Below, piece after piece: positions 21,355 to 32,801 of a DNA stretch of 64,000 bases. The notes beneath the pieces were generated by a model. That model did not search any database and had not been told where the DNA came from. It saw nothing but the letters and a program-made list of their open reading frames with translations. Position 1 is the first letter of the stretch. Each line of letters starts with the position of its first letter. The stretch covers positions 43,501-107,500 of the forward strand of contig VWND01000023.1 in the NCBI GenBank assembly GCA_009599575.1. Reading direction: 5' to 3'. Origin of the DNA: Blumeriella jaapii (taxonomy: Eukaryota > Ascomycota > Leotiomycetes > Helotiales > Drepanopezizaceae). The translations under genes were made by a program, and so were the position numbers.

Positions 21355-23390
21355 AACTCGATGACAATCTGCCTTTTGAGGCTCTTTCGCTTTACAAGTT
21401 GCTATGTGCAATGAATGTACAATCGACCACACGCCGTCGACAATCTCCCCGAGTTGAGAAGTGTGACGACGCAAACTGATCCTTACCGTGTCCTGTAAGA
21501 ATCATATGTCTTGGAAAAGATGATATCTCATGAGGATGCGAAGCACGGTAGTACACAGAAACCCTATTGCAACGTCTGACATCGAACAGGCTGGGAGTGC
21601 TTCAGAGAAGTAATCGGCCAAAGCGCGAAAGGGACGTACACCTGATACCGCGGTCGGCGGATCAGTACGAAGTTGTTGTGAAGAATGACCCCGAACTCTG
21701 TGCTCTCGTTGACAGAGCGCACATGCAATGCTTTGCAAAGAAGAACTCGATACTCAGCAAGCTCTCGTGTGAGCGATGGCTAAGGGCGAAGTTCAATTTC
21801 TAGAATTAGGAGTTGTCATGGATGATTACCCATCAAGTTTAAAACAATCGCCGACAGGCAACGCCTGTTTCTTTCCCGAACTGCACCTTCATCTGGATAC
21901 AAGTTACAGGGCGTTCCGTGCTGGCAATCTCAAGCTGCAGGATATGGCCTATCCCCAGATGTACGCCCTACTAGATCGGATGAAAATTGTACTGCGCGAG
22001 TCTCTACGCACATTATTCCGAACGAAATTTCGATTTCAACCCGAGAGGCAAGCAGGCAAAGGTGCGTTGGCCATCTACTGCTTGATATTTGGTTTTGCAC
22101 TCGTGTACCGCTAGGTCTGCCTTTTCGACTGGCCAGTTTTCGTTTTTGAGATAGATCAGAGCGAATCTGATTTCCTGTGTGATGATATCGCAGATGAAGA
22201 ATTTCCCTGAGACATGGAGTAAGCCGACAGGTAGTTCGAAGGTTGCACTTGCGTATTGAAAATCCAGGACTTTTACGATCATTTTGAACTCCAAGCAATC
22301 GACGTTACATTTGTAGACTGTATCTACACTTAGAATTTTGTTGTATGGGCACTGTATCGGGGCCACTTCTGGAAAGCTAAACACAAATCCGTCCAATGGC
22401 AATCGCAGCTTAGTAGTCGCACAACAGCAATCACCGTATCTGGTAAATCATCTTGTGGACACAACAGCCGTTGACAGTCACCTCGAAAGTCCCTACAGCC
22501 AAGTGAAGATAGCCCTTTTTATTGATTCTTGTGCCCTTGAAGAACCGTAACAACAATAAGAAACTGCCAGTTACATTATAATGATCGACTTGGGGTGTTT
22601 CTAACTTCTCTCTAATACCGGGAACGGGAGGTTAGAGCTGGACCGAGAAGGCCCTCGTTACATTCAACTTGCTGGACAGTCCGGGCTTCTTCTCCGGCTT
22701 CGACGACACCAAGGGGGTCTCGAGGGACGGGACTAAGTCGGTGATGATCGCCGAGGTGATGCTGTCGTCCGTGTATCGCTTGGTCAGGAGCTGAGGCACA
22801 GTGCATATGTCGCCAGATATGTTTGCGAGCGAGCTGGCCTTAGATTTGGGCACCGGGCGGCAAGTCGCGGTGATGTCTATCTATCCACGCCTTTCCTGCC
22901 ATATATTAGGATCTTTGGATCGTAATTCAAACGGATGAATATCACCATCTTTCAGCGAGTTCGAGATTGAAAAAAGTCAAAACTTGCGAATGCTTTCACG
23001 TTCCCCAGAAGAGCGGCCTAGTTGACTTTTTCTTCCAATACGATTCGACTTGGAATGTTCGAGGAAAGACGGTGCTATAGTTTTCAAGGCTACAGTCACG
23101 TTGCGCACTCTCTACTCAGATAACTCATTGTTGACAAGAGCAGAACGACCGGGAGTAAAGCATCCAGGCCGCCGTGTTAATGTTGCAAATCGACATCTTG
23201 TCCGTCTACTGTTCCGAGTTCTTGAAACTGCTGTTTGCAATCATACTCCTTTTTTCTAACTCTTGCGAGGATCTTCTTTTTCCTGCAATCACTGGCGTGC
23301 TATTGAAGATTTTAAACACCTAGAGTGATGCTAATCTATCTGATATACGACTGACAGGAAGTTGTAACCTAGGTCCGCGCCTGGGGAGCC

Positions 23391-23410
23391 AAAAAAAAAA
23401 AAAAAAAAAA
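23391..23410 (+). repeat. Poly(A) run of 20
   Basis: Twenty adenines follow GGGGAGCC, then G and a further A7 stretch. It might be the tail of a processed or LINE-derived insertion, but I found no flanking duplication. Confidence 0.6.
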
Positions 23411-23604
23411 GAAAAAAATTTAAGAAAAATATATTAAAAGGGCAAAAGAAACAACCACAGAAGTGGAAGAAAGAAACTCACCTCTGTGAAGAGGTTGGTT
23501 TACTTGTAGGTAACTACCGAATGTGTACTGAAACACTTTGACGTATAGCAAAGAACCCTCGTTAGAGAGCATAATCTTTGCCATAAGTTCAATAGTTCGA
23601 TCAA

Positions 23605-23640
23605 GCCCCCAATTTGAACAAAGCCCCCAATTTGAACAAA
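23605..23640. repeat. 18-bp direct tandem duplication
   Basis: GCCCCCAATTTGAACAAA occurs twice without a spacer and without mismatches. Confidence 0.8.
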
Positions 23641-24802
23641 GCCAACGGTAACCAAGTGAGCCACAACGGAACAACCCCCATTATTCCGATGGGTCGAGGT
23701 CAATTCATGTGCGCCGTTACATGACCCCAGCAATTATTTTTCTGGGTGGCCTCGGAACAAAAGGCTGTCCAGCCTTCCCTCGGCTTGACCTTTAGAAAAA
23801 TATTACTGGATCATCGGGTTTCCTTCAAAATTCAAATCACGTAGACCGTACGGATTTACTTGCCAAAGTGATGATGGCGCAGATGAGCTTGTTGCTACTG
23901 ATCTCTATCACATATCGTCACGACCAAGGGAATGATTCACATGCCATGATCATGGACACCACTTCATCGAAGTACTCTCTTTCTGCAGGCAAGTCACGCT
24001 TCAAGTGGTTGTTTATCAAGTTAGGTTCCGAGGCATGTACGCCGGCTGGGTCACGAACCAGCTGTATGTAGCATTCATGCGACAGTCTTCTGGCGGACGT
24101 TCTGGCTCTGAATCGAACGACACGCTTTAGGCCAACTGAAGATAGCGGCGAATAATGCTTCCTATGCGCAGAGATCGATGACGAAGACATTCTCGTGAGT
24201 TATGATACGACACCCAATTATTTTCGAAACTCATCCTACCCCTTTACTGCCATGGCTTGCAGACAGGTGGTGCTCGGTATAAGAGAATACTGCCAGACCA
24301 CGATTGATTCACGATCGTTGCGAGAGTAGGTGACGGGATTTAAGTACATTCATATCGCGAAAGCAGCAGGCGATTCTGTTGTGTTTACCTGAGCTTAATT
24401 TCAGCAGTAATTGTTATGAGTGCAGGGTTCCCTGGCAAGCTATTCGTTGAACGTCTAGTCGATCTGGAATATCCCTTGCGTAGATCATCGTGATCCGCAG
24501 TAGTTGCGATGTTATCACGATTGATGTTTTAGTGCGGGCGCCGCGCCCATGCCACGCGTTCATTTGTTGTTGTTGACTTTTCCTCGCTTCAAAAAATTGC
24601 GGATACGAAGTGGAGCTGGGCCAACGGCCCGAAGCGGCCAAGTGTCTCCCCACATTTCAGGTACCATTGAGGCTCTGTTTACACTTACATACATACCTGT
24701 CACCCATGCATCGCGACATCGTCATCAACAACTTGGTGACCTGCTCTGGCGCGCCCAATTTTCGGCCACCACCAAGCCGAGATCAGACCTCTAATAGCTA
24801 AT

Positions 24803-25917
24803 ATGGATTTCTTTCGTGACATGACAGTCGGTTTTGTCACCAGCCGTTGTGAGAAGCTGCAGGCGCCAAGCTACCTTAATCTGACCCTGTCGATGTGAGT
24901 ACCCATAGCTCTCTCTGCAAGTTCTCCTTTAATGAATGGTCTAGCTTGATTCTCCTAGGTATTCTGGTCTCCTACCTTCCTCAACATTATCGTATCATTT
25001 CGCGCGGTACCTCCGAAGGCATCTCGCCCTACTTCATCCTTCTCGGAACGACCTCTGGGACATGCGCCTTCGCCAACATCCTAGCACTTCCGGCTTCCCG
25101 GGCAGATGTGGCATGCTGCAAGACCATTAGCACATTCGAATGTGCTGCAGGGCTTCTGGGTATTGCCCAGGTTGGGGTGCAATGGTTCTGCTTTAGTGTC
25201 ATGTAAGAATTTAACGTTAAAAGGATGTCATGTAAACGTTGCTAATCGATCCGCAAACAGTTTACTTCTCTTCCTTGTCTTCTTCCCTCGAGTAGCCACG
25301 CTCCCGAACAGCGATGCCGAGAAACAATACACTTGGCGGACTGCTGTAACCGTGGCATTCGTCTGCTTGCTGCACGGTCTGGTTGTCATAATTGTTAGCG
25401 TGGCTCTGGTTATCTCACGACCATACCTTTTGGGAACGTGGGCAAACATACTAGGCATTGTTGCTACGGTCCTGGCTGGCATACAGTATCTCCCTCAGAT
25501 CTGGATGACGTGGTATTTAGGACATGTAGGAAGCTTAAGCATTCCCATGATGCTCATCCAAACCCCTGGCAGCTTTGTCTGGTCTGCTAGTCTGGCTGCC
25601 AGGCTTGGAGTCGAAGGCTGGAGTAGCTGGGGTGTCTTTCTGGTCACTGGGTGCCTGCAGGGCTGCCTTTTGGTCATGGGAATTTGCTTCGAGGTCAAGG
25701 CTCGAAGGGAGAGACAGAATGCCGAGGTTGCAGGAGTAAGCATCGCTCTGGTAACCTTGCTGTCAGTGAGAGCATCGCTAATACGTTACAGGCAAATGAA
25801 AGTGGCGGCCATGAAACTGACGACGAGGGAGGGACTGTCGTGGAAGATGGTTTGAGCGAAACTACAGCGCTGTTGAACGGGTCAAGAAAATCGTCTCGGA
25901 CATCTGGTCCAAGATGA
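24803..25917 (+). CDS. PQ-loop repeat membrane protein
   Basis: The model joins 24803-24894, 24945-25202, 25261-25735 and 25792-25917, giving 316 residues. PQ-loop proteins are seven-helix transporters or transport regulators, usually of cationic or basic amino acids at vacuolar or lysosomal membranes. The first PQ motif is LGILVSYLPQHYRIIS (about 35-50), followed by SEGISPYFILLG. The second is LAGIQYLPQIWMTWYL (about 188-203), followed by SLSIPMMLIQTPGS. Hydrophobic segments occur through residues 25-260. The C-terminus is acidic and ends with an ETTALLNG dileucine-like sequence, a plausible vacuolar sorting signal. For intron 1 the acceptor at 24941-24944 gives LILLGILVSYLPQ in frame; the later TCCTAG would not. 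The substrate is unknown. Confidence 0.88.
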
Positions 25918-26445
25918 GATTAAAACATCATTCAGAACAAAGTTGCTCGACGATGACTTTTAGCGTCACGCGTTCTTCGCCCGTCATATCAAATGTCTGT
26001 TGTAGGCATTGTATTCACAGCAGTACACACTTCATTTCAACTGGGATTACCGTAAAAAAAAAAGGTAGGTATATCTGCATACTTCACAGCTGCTGGGCGA
26101 GCTCTGAATTAGGTTTTCTATCCAACGCCGCATGAAATAATCATACAAGTGTGTTGATACCTTCTCGCCAGCAAGAGTGGTCAGATCACCAGGCAAGTTG
26201 TGAGCTTCGTTTACGGAGAAAGACGACCTGAGGACCGAGGGGTTATTATGAGCTCTGCAGCACTGAAGATAAAAGAGACGCCTCACACTCCTCTTAGCAA
26301 ATCTGCCCAAATTTTCCAGCTGCACAGCCTACCCCGCGCCCGTTAACTACCTTGATGTATTGCAGGCCTTACTTATACTTCACAGCCTCCTACTGTCCCG
26401 CTTCTTCAGGCAACAGGATTGAAGGTGACTATAATCAAGGTCACC
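25918..26445. other. Intergenic, no gene seen
   Basis: This is 3' flank of the PQ-loop gene. The 92-codon frame at 26047-26325 minus has no recognisable character. Confidence 0.45.
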
Positions 26446-26721
26446 CTATACCTTAATGTTGATGTTGGACGTATGGCTGTGGTCAACCACGACAGGTGTT
26501 TTTGCTCCGTGTGGATTCACATTTGTGAGCTTTTGTGCGGCAGCACAACCGTCGTTACCTTTTAAAAAGTCCCCATCGTCTTTTGAGCCCAACTCCTTCC
26601 AGAGCTTCTGGGGATCTATCTCATTCTGGATCTCTGGTTCACCTGCTCCTTGGAACCTCCGCGGGTTAACAGTTCCATCACGACGCTCACTGGATTCCTC
26701 GCGCTCGATTGAGTGGGCCAT
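26446..26721 (-). CDS. Possible small hydrophilic protein, 91 residues
   Basis: An intact frame starts MAHSIEREESSERRDGTV and contains IDPQKLWKELGSKDDGDF. Its residue make-up is charged and soluble, unlike the chance frames around it. It ends NINIKV and then GTATAG, which could also be a splice donor, so the protein may continue in a downstream exon. I do not recognise a family. It stands alone between the PQ-loop gene and Arb1. Confidence 0.4.
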   Translation of the reverse strand: MAHSIEREESSERRDGTVNPRRFQGAGEPEIQNEIDPQKLWKELGSKDDGDFLKGNDGCAAAQKLTNVNPHGAKTPVVVDHSHTSNINIKV

Positions 26722-26980
26722 CTTTTCTTCCCTGCGGAACCTTGAACAAAGAACGCAAAAGCTTGCACTACAACCGCAGGGCTCTTGATCGGATTAGGTC
26801 GTTCTTGCGTTTGAGATCTCTTTTTCTTTTCTTTTCTTTTAGGGGAAAAGGGGGCTGCTAGCAAGGGGCCTTTGCGGCATGCTCTGGATGAGAGTCACTA
26901 CGTAGAGGTTTAAGGGGCCGGGAGAACAAGACGCGTCGTCTTGAGGGAGAGAGGCGAAGCGGGAAAGAGACTCAAAACCG

Positions 26981-27156
26981 AGAACAAAGTAGTGGATAAC
27001 CGAAAACCTCTTTCTTTCTTCGAAGCCACAGTTCCCTATAAATCATACTATCAATATTCACAGCAACTAGAACAGAATAGTGGATAACCGAAAACCTCTT
27101 TCTTTCTTCGAAGCCACAGTTCCCTATAAATCATGCTCTCAATCTTCATAGCCACT
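26981..27156. repeat. 88-bp tandem duplication containing a TATA-like site
   Basis: Two copies (26981-27068 and 27069-27156) differ at only a few bases. Each begins near AGAACAAAGTAGTGGATAAC and includes CTTTCTTCGAAGCC and TTCCCTATAAATCAT. The duplicate therefore carries two identical TATA-like boxes 88 bp apart. A plus-strand frame starts just after the second copy (27133), but its content is not convincing. Confidence 0.85.
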
Positions 27157-27967
27157 CACCCCTTCTTCCAAATCACCCAACCTAAGGGCCACGTACTGCA
27201 CGCAACCTTGACCTGCCTTTTTTCATTCATTCATTCGTTCAGGCCGCTAATAACACAAAAATCAACGCAGTTCGGACTTGCAACACACCAACGATCCCAC
27301 AACAGGGAGATGGTCCGAAACAAGACAAAGCAGAATATACACGCAAGCAGTTCTCCAACTTTCCTAACTCACCGGACCAAAATTTCTCGGTTTCCTCTCT
27401 CTGTACGTGCTTGAGCAAGAGGTTGATGGAAATGAAAGATGCATGCGTGGACTATGGTGGTAGAACGCAGTCACACCAAGTTGGTCAGGCCGTCAGGTCA
27501 GTAGCTTCGCTAGCTTGAGCGAGGTCACATTGACTGACTGGCTGGCCGACTTACTCTCGGACCTTCAACCTGGGTTTGCCCTTCCTGGGCTGAGATGGGC
27601 TGGAAAGCCTAAAGTGGGCTGTTTGCGCTGGGAAGGGGGAGGGGGTTCATGTCGAGTAGCTAGCTGTACAAAGCAGCCAGCGCACAATACTATACGAGGA
27701 AACGTGGGCAACGGAAGAGATAGTACCTAGACGAGGATAACGTGAAAAGATTGCATTTTATCTCGCAGGTATCAACGCCGTGCCCTACCTCTCAGATTGG
27801 AAACTCCTTGAACGCTTTTCCTACCAGCGCCGACCCGGGAGACAGAGTGTAAGGGGTACGTGAGAGGCAAAGAGAGATGGGAGCCAGAGACGCCGAAGAC
27901 CGAAGTAAAGAAGTGGCAGAACACTCGAGATCCACCTCCGGAAAAACGACAAGACCGGGCCGCACGC
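27157..27967. other. Intergenic, no gene seen
   Basis: The frame at 27133-27414 plus, 93 codons, is Ser/Thr/His-rich with no motif. I see no RNA gene. The right end is the 3' flank of the Arb1 gene. Confidence 0.45.
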
Positions 27968-29933
27968 TCAATTCATGCCCCCGAACTCCTTCTCCTCATA
28001 CTTGAACTCCTCATCCATGATGTCATTCATGACGCGCTCTTCGAGATCCGGGTCATCAACAGTTGGGGGTGGGCGGGGGTTGGGAACTGTTCAATGGTCA
28101 GCGCTGGTACTCAAGGTTTTGTTATGTTGACGCACCGGGTTCCTTATACCCTGTCATCTTTTCATTGTTAAGAACGGTGTGGAATGAACAATAGACGCCA
28201 TTGAACGCATCTATGAACTTGATGCCAATATTGAGCTCATGGACAGTTGCCTCTACCTTCATGCCCTCAAAGCAATGTTGTAAGATATCATCCTCAAGCC
28301 AGAACTTCTCAAGGGGTGCCTTCTTCATTGCGACCTTTGCGGCCTTGATCTCTTCATCTGTGAGGTCTTCCTCATCGAACCTAGGCCCCTCCCATGCCTT
28401 GTACCAGATGCTGCCTAGTGGCTTAATGTTACCAAAATTGCCCTCGTGATCTGTGATATTGGCATAGGCCTCACAACTCTCGATTGTGGCGCGTTCGATC
28501 TTGGTGGCTTCAAAGAACTTTGTCTCAGTCTTGACAACATGTATATCACCATGGGAGGTCTTTTGGAAGAGTTCGTCATCGCCGGCAAAGGCGATGTTAG
28601 CCACGAAGATTCTTTGGGCCTTTGCTTTACTGAAGGTTCGGTTAAGGTTCAGGGTTTGCTCAAAGTTTGGGTCATCTCCTCCCCATCCCTCAATTCCCAG
28701 GTAGAAGTCCTTGTATTGACCACCATACAGGGTCGAGGCTGCAATTGCGAAATCACCTGGGAGATTGTGGCTGATCAAGTGAATGGACCACAGTTCCGTC
28801 TCGGCAAGATTACAGATAGCTCGAGCTGCCATGATCTCTTTCGTATACTCTGGACAGACTTCGTGCTGCAGGACGTAGTTGAGGAAGTTGCGGATGACAT
28901 TGGTGATGGCAAATACATCTTTCTCGGTGTCAAGAGGGAACACGCGGGGTACTCTGTCGGAGCTGAGAGATATTAGAGGTTTTCCGGGCCACGTGCAAGA
29001 TACTCACAAGAAGCCCTTTGCAACACCCTCAAAATCAACTACCCAATCATCCGAACCATCGTAGTACTTGGAACTCTTCGTACCCGTACGGACATAATCA
29101 GTAGCCTGGATTGCGGCGATTTCGGCGGCTGTCGAGTTCTCGAGAATCTCTTTGTCAAGACCACCCGTAAAGGCCTTGGCGGTAGCTTCAACGCCTCCAA
29201 GCATCAAGTACTTGGTGAAGACATTGGAGCGATGCTCGTCAAGCTTGCGGCGGGCGCGGTATCGTTGAATGCAGGTCTCGATACGCCTGTTCACGTTAGC
29301 GCAGCTACATCACACATGGATTTGGTACGAACTGCTCGAACGGGTTCGCCCCATCGTACAGGTCTTGTTCCTCCTCATACTCGTCGGGAGTGGCAGGTGG
29401 GTCCGCAAAGAACTCTTCAAAGCCAGTGCCAGCTGCCTTTCTGTTTACACCGCTGCTCTTCTTCTTTTTCTTCTTGGGCTTCTTGGGGGGTTCAGTTGTC
29501 ATAACCACACTAGGGGTGACTGAAGTTAGCAAGTACTACTTGATCATGAGTCTCGTGGAGCGAAAGCAATCTAGGCAATTTAGGGCAGCCAAAGTGGTAC
29601 TTGCCTGGAAGTCTTGGGGTCAGTAACATTTGTACTTGCGACCGTCTCGGCTCCTTTGACAGGCGTAACGGGAGTTGGAGGAGGGGGAGCTGGAAAGTTC
29701 TTCCACGGAGGGGTGCGGATGCCAGCCCCATCACACGAAGGGATGGTAACTACCTCCACCTGCTCGACTTCGGCTCCGGCTGCTTTTGCATGGGTCTTTG
29801 GGCGGAGGGAAAGAAGAAGATCCTTCGAGTAGCCGGTGGCAGCTTGGCCTTGAATGGCGTTGAGCGCAGCCTTCAGATCGACCTCGCTGACGGCCTTCGA
29901 AAGCGGAGACATCTCGTCCGGCGGAGTCGACAT
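27968..29933 (-). CDS. Argonaute siRNA chaperone subunit Arb1
   Basis: The model joins 29933-29605, 29509-29333, 29286-29008, 28962-28136 and 28086-27968, giving 576 residues. In fission yeast Arb1 works in the ARC complex with Argonaute, for siRNA maturation and heterochromatin. Family blocks seen: RRIETCIQRYRARRKLDE, NVFTKYLMLGGVEATAK, SDDWVVDFEGVAKGF, then DIHVVKTETKFFEATKIE and the acidic DEEDLTDEEIKAAK. A lysine block (KKPKKKKKK) lies near residue 120. The C-terminal exon ends EEKEFGGMN. Intron 1 fits only with a GC donor (CAG|GCAAGT) and acceptor CCCTAG, joining phase 2 to phase 2. Intron 2 uses the weak donor GTTCGT. Intron 3 has two possible acceptors nine bases apart, both in frame. 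RNA data are needed to settle exons 1-3. Confidence 0.87.
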
Positions 29934-30250
29934 GATGCTTACTTGATCGAGGTTGTGTGTGCTCGTCCTGCCTGTTTTAGTCAGTCTCGTGCCGAGTTGA
30001 TGATGTCGTTTAAGTAAGAGGTGTTGTGCTGTGTTGACTAGGGTCGTGCTGAGGATCGGGTTGGCGTGGGTGGTTGCTGTCAAACGGGGTTTAAGTAGGC
30101 CGCGCAGAGTTGAAGTGCATGGCTGTGTGTGAGATGGGCGAATGAAGTTGATGTGAGAGAGGAATGGAAAAGTGAATGCGACTCGGCGACCACAGGCAGA
30201 GTGGATAGCCCAAGTCTCCGCAACGCGAAAGGAAAGAAAGAGAGGAAGGG
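29934..30250. other. 5' flank of Arb1
   Basis: No coding frame belongs here. The minus-strand frame that continues upstream of Met 29933 runs into the (GA)n tract and is not considered coding. This stretch is the likely leader and proximal promoter of Arb1. Confidence 0.5.
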
Positions 30251-30251
30251 A

Positions 30252-30253
30252 GG

Positions 30254-30310
<57 letters not shown>
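30252..30310. repeat. (GA)n/(CT)n microsatellite
   Basis: Almost pure GA dinucleotides extend over about 58 bp, with one C interruption and GGAAGGGA borders. It lies 320-380 bp upstream of the Arb1 start, where on the coding strand it is a CT-rich promoter element. Confidence 0.9.
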
Positions 30311-30313
<3 letters not shown>

Positions 30314-31183
30314 GGGAGAGTGAGAGCGAGCACTCTTGGGTGCCGCTTGGGTTGTTTGTGAAATTGTCACTTGCTCGGACAAACCGAGAGATCCCTGGCT
30401 GATCTTTCGGCAGCTTACCTGGATCCGCGTGCTGGTCAATCAATCGATCAATCAATCACTTTGGCAGTGTTGGACCTGACGATGAATTGTGTGGTTGAAG
30501 TTCGAGAGTCGAGACCTCGCGCGTGCTGAGGTAAGCGGAAGTTCTGGTTGTTCCGCTCCGCGCAGCACGCACAGCGCAAGCGCATACTGTACGATGCTTT
30601 TATTTACCGTATCTACCGTACTTACCATTTACAGTACCGTAGTTACCATATTCACCATATCTACACATCTTACTGTACAGTACTCACCGCACTCTCCCTA
30701 TTTAGCGTACCCGCTCACCGTGATCCGGAAAGGAACCTTAATTTACGGTAACACAGACCTTCCCACATTCATCCCCTCCCTCCCCCTGTGTCTCACCGCC
30801 TACGGTACAGATACATCCTCTGTACACATGTACTGTGCAGTACACACTTGCATACAGATACATTACAGTCCATACCTTAATTAGCAAACTGCATATCCCA
30901 TCTCAGACCGCGGGGAAGAGAACACGATTCCCGTCTGCGAATGAAGCCACGACGACAGCATCACCCGCCCGCCCTATCATTCGACGTCCTGACCCGACTC
31001 AGCCTTGCTCGACCATTACAGTACCCCCCTGCATACCTGGTACAGTAGTATCGTTGCTGCGCGAGTCTTGCAACCCCGCGCCTGCGCCCGCGCCCAAGTA
31101 TCCATCGACTTTCCTCAATACTCGACCTTTCCCATCCATCATGAGAGTGTCGTAGCAGGCCGTGACCAAGCTCAGTCCGCAAG
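30311..31183. other. Divergent promoter region between Arb1 and the inositol kinase
   Basis: This region contains several TACCGTA/TACAGTA-type motifs between 30600 and 30850 and a near-palindrome ACTGTACAGTACT at about 30672. Short plus-strand frames are Tyr/Thr/Ser-rich readings of these motifs and are not genes. Confidence 0.5.
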
Positions 31184-32372
31184 ATGGCAAAGCCGCTGCC
31201 CACCCACGCAGACCTGATCGACTACAACTATGCCGTCGCGGGACAGTACGTCGCACAAACAGCCCGACCCCGCCAACCTTCCCCTAGCAAGAGACCCTGC
31301 TGACCAGTCTGCGCACAGTGACGGAACGCTCTGTGATGTTGACGGCGAACTCTTCATCAAGCCCTGTACCCAGGCCGAGATAGCCTTCTACGACTCTTCG
31401 GTAGCTGAGCATCCGGAGTTTGCTGAGTTCATGCCTACCTACATGGGCACGTTGGCTCTCGATGAGCACGCAAACAGCACAACGATAGAGCAAGCAGGCG
31501 CAGCGCTGCTTGCCAAACATCCTGTAGCGGAGCATTACGAGCGCCATAATGGGACAAGCACAGAAAACGCTGTCCTCTACGAGAGGAACGAGGATGCCTT
31601 GGACAAAGCAGAGGCCCTCATGATAGCCAAGCATGCCTTCGAGACAGTCGCGCCAGTTAAGCTCGGCAAGCCCGGGAAAAGGATCGTCACCAACCAAGCG
31701 GTGGTTCTAGAGAACGCCGCGCATGGTTTTGTCAGACCAAACATAATGGATGTGAAGTTGGGGGTGCGATTATGGGCTGACGACGCGGCGGAAGAGAAGC
31801 GCATCCGCTTCAATAAAATCACCGCAGAGACTACACACAAGGATCTCGGGTTCCGAATAGCTGGTATGAGGGTGTGGCAGGGGAATACTGCGACAGGCGA
31901 GGGTATTGACAAGGAAGGATATAAAATCTTTGACAAGAATTATGGGCGGCTCTCGGTCCAGACATCCAACATCGAGGAGGCCTTTAGAAATTACCTCTTT
32001 TCCCCCGGAGCAGGAGTCGACGAGGAGCTGGGAAAGCTCGTAGCACAAGCTCTCCTCACAGACGTGAAGCGGGTGCAAGCCGTGCTGGAGAGCCAGGAAA
32101 GCCGCATGTTCTCCGCCAGTCTCCTCTTCGTGTTCGAGGGCGACGGCAACGCTCTTCGAAACGCCATGGAAGAAGCCAGCCGGCCCCCACCAAACGGGGA
32201 CGGCGAGACCTCTGAGGAAGACGAAGACGAGATTCTCGGGCCGAAGATATACGTTGTGCACGTCATAGACTTCGCGCATGCCCAGTGGACGCCGGGGCAT
32301 GGCCCAGACGAAAACTCCTTGACTGGTGTTAGGAGTGTCGCTCGTATCCTGCAGAACATTGCAGAATCTTGA
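31184..32372 (+). CDS. Inositol polyphosphate multikinase (Arg82/IPMK family)
   Basis: The model joins 31184-31245 and 31319-32372, giving 371 residues. The enzyme phosphorylates Ins(1,4,5)P3 stepwise to InsP5 and in yeast also acts in transcriptional control (Arg82/IPK2). After splicing the N-terminus reads MAKPLPTHADLIDYNYAVAG and continues HDGTLCDVDGELFIKPC, a family hallmark. The catalytic PxxxDxKxG is PNIMDVKLG (about 160). An SLL motif occurs in MFSASLLFVFEGDG, and the metal-binding IDFAH is seen in VVHVIDFAHAQW near 340. The acidic loop TSEEDEDEIL before IDFAH is typical of fungal members. The Met at 31230 starts inside the intron and would lose the N-terminal lobe. Divergent from Arb1. 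Confidence 0.93.
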
Positions 32373-32801
32373 GCGAGCCTTGTGATACACGCTCGTTTCA
32401 AGAACTCGAGGGGTGTACGAGGATCTGATAGCGGTTCGGGAAAAACCTAGTGAATTTGGAGTTCCGGGAACGTTCCTACGGGTACATGACTGCGATAGGA
32501 GATACCCAAGGGAAGAAGCATTGAGAGCAGCTATAGAAAATAAATCTACTCGATGATCTCTTAAACTATGTCCCTTCATTGCTGTGTAGCGAGAGGATAC
32601 AATGGAAAACGGGCATTCGGTTCTACTACCAAAAGGTGCCGGTTTGTCTTCAACTTGTTCGATGATGCATTTGCTTCACGCGTGAGAATCCTGGCGTTGC
32701 GGTGCTCACGCTCAGCAAAGCCAATTCTGCCCCACAAACAAGGCTGAAGCTAGCTACCTCGAGGCTACTTGTGTGTCTGTGTGGACGAGAACAACAACAC
32801 A
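32373..32801. other. Intergenic, 3' flank of the kinase and promoter of CLP1
   Basis: Nothing recognisable apart from flanking regulatory DNA. Short frames on both strands lack protein character. Confidence 0.5.

Larger units (their letters stand above)
21355..24802. other. Gene-poor stretch, 3.4 kb; possible relic frames
   Basis: Two frames look somewhat protein-like: 22013-22402 minus (about 129 codons, with FELPVGLLHVSGKFFICDI) and 21776-22114 plus (112 codons). They overlap each other and neither has a recognisable family or splice partner, so I do not call them genes. A minus frame at 22632-22853 is similar in quality. The stretch also contains a 20-A run at 23391-23410 and an 18-bp tandem duplicate at 23605-23640. 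It could hold a decayed gene or transposon. Confidence 0.4.

Noticed and set aside
30129..30402. Frames rich in RERERER or SLSLSL
   Set aside because: They are readings of the (GA)n tract in the Arb1 upstream region.
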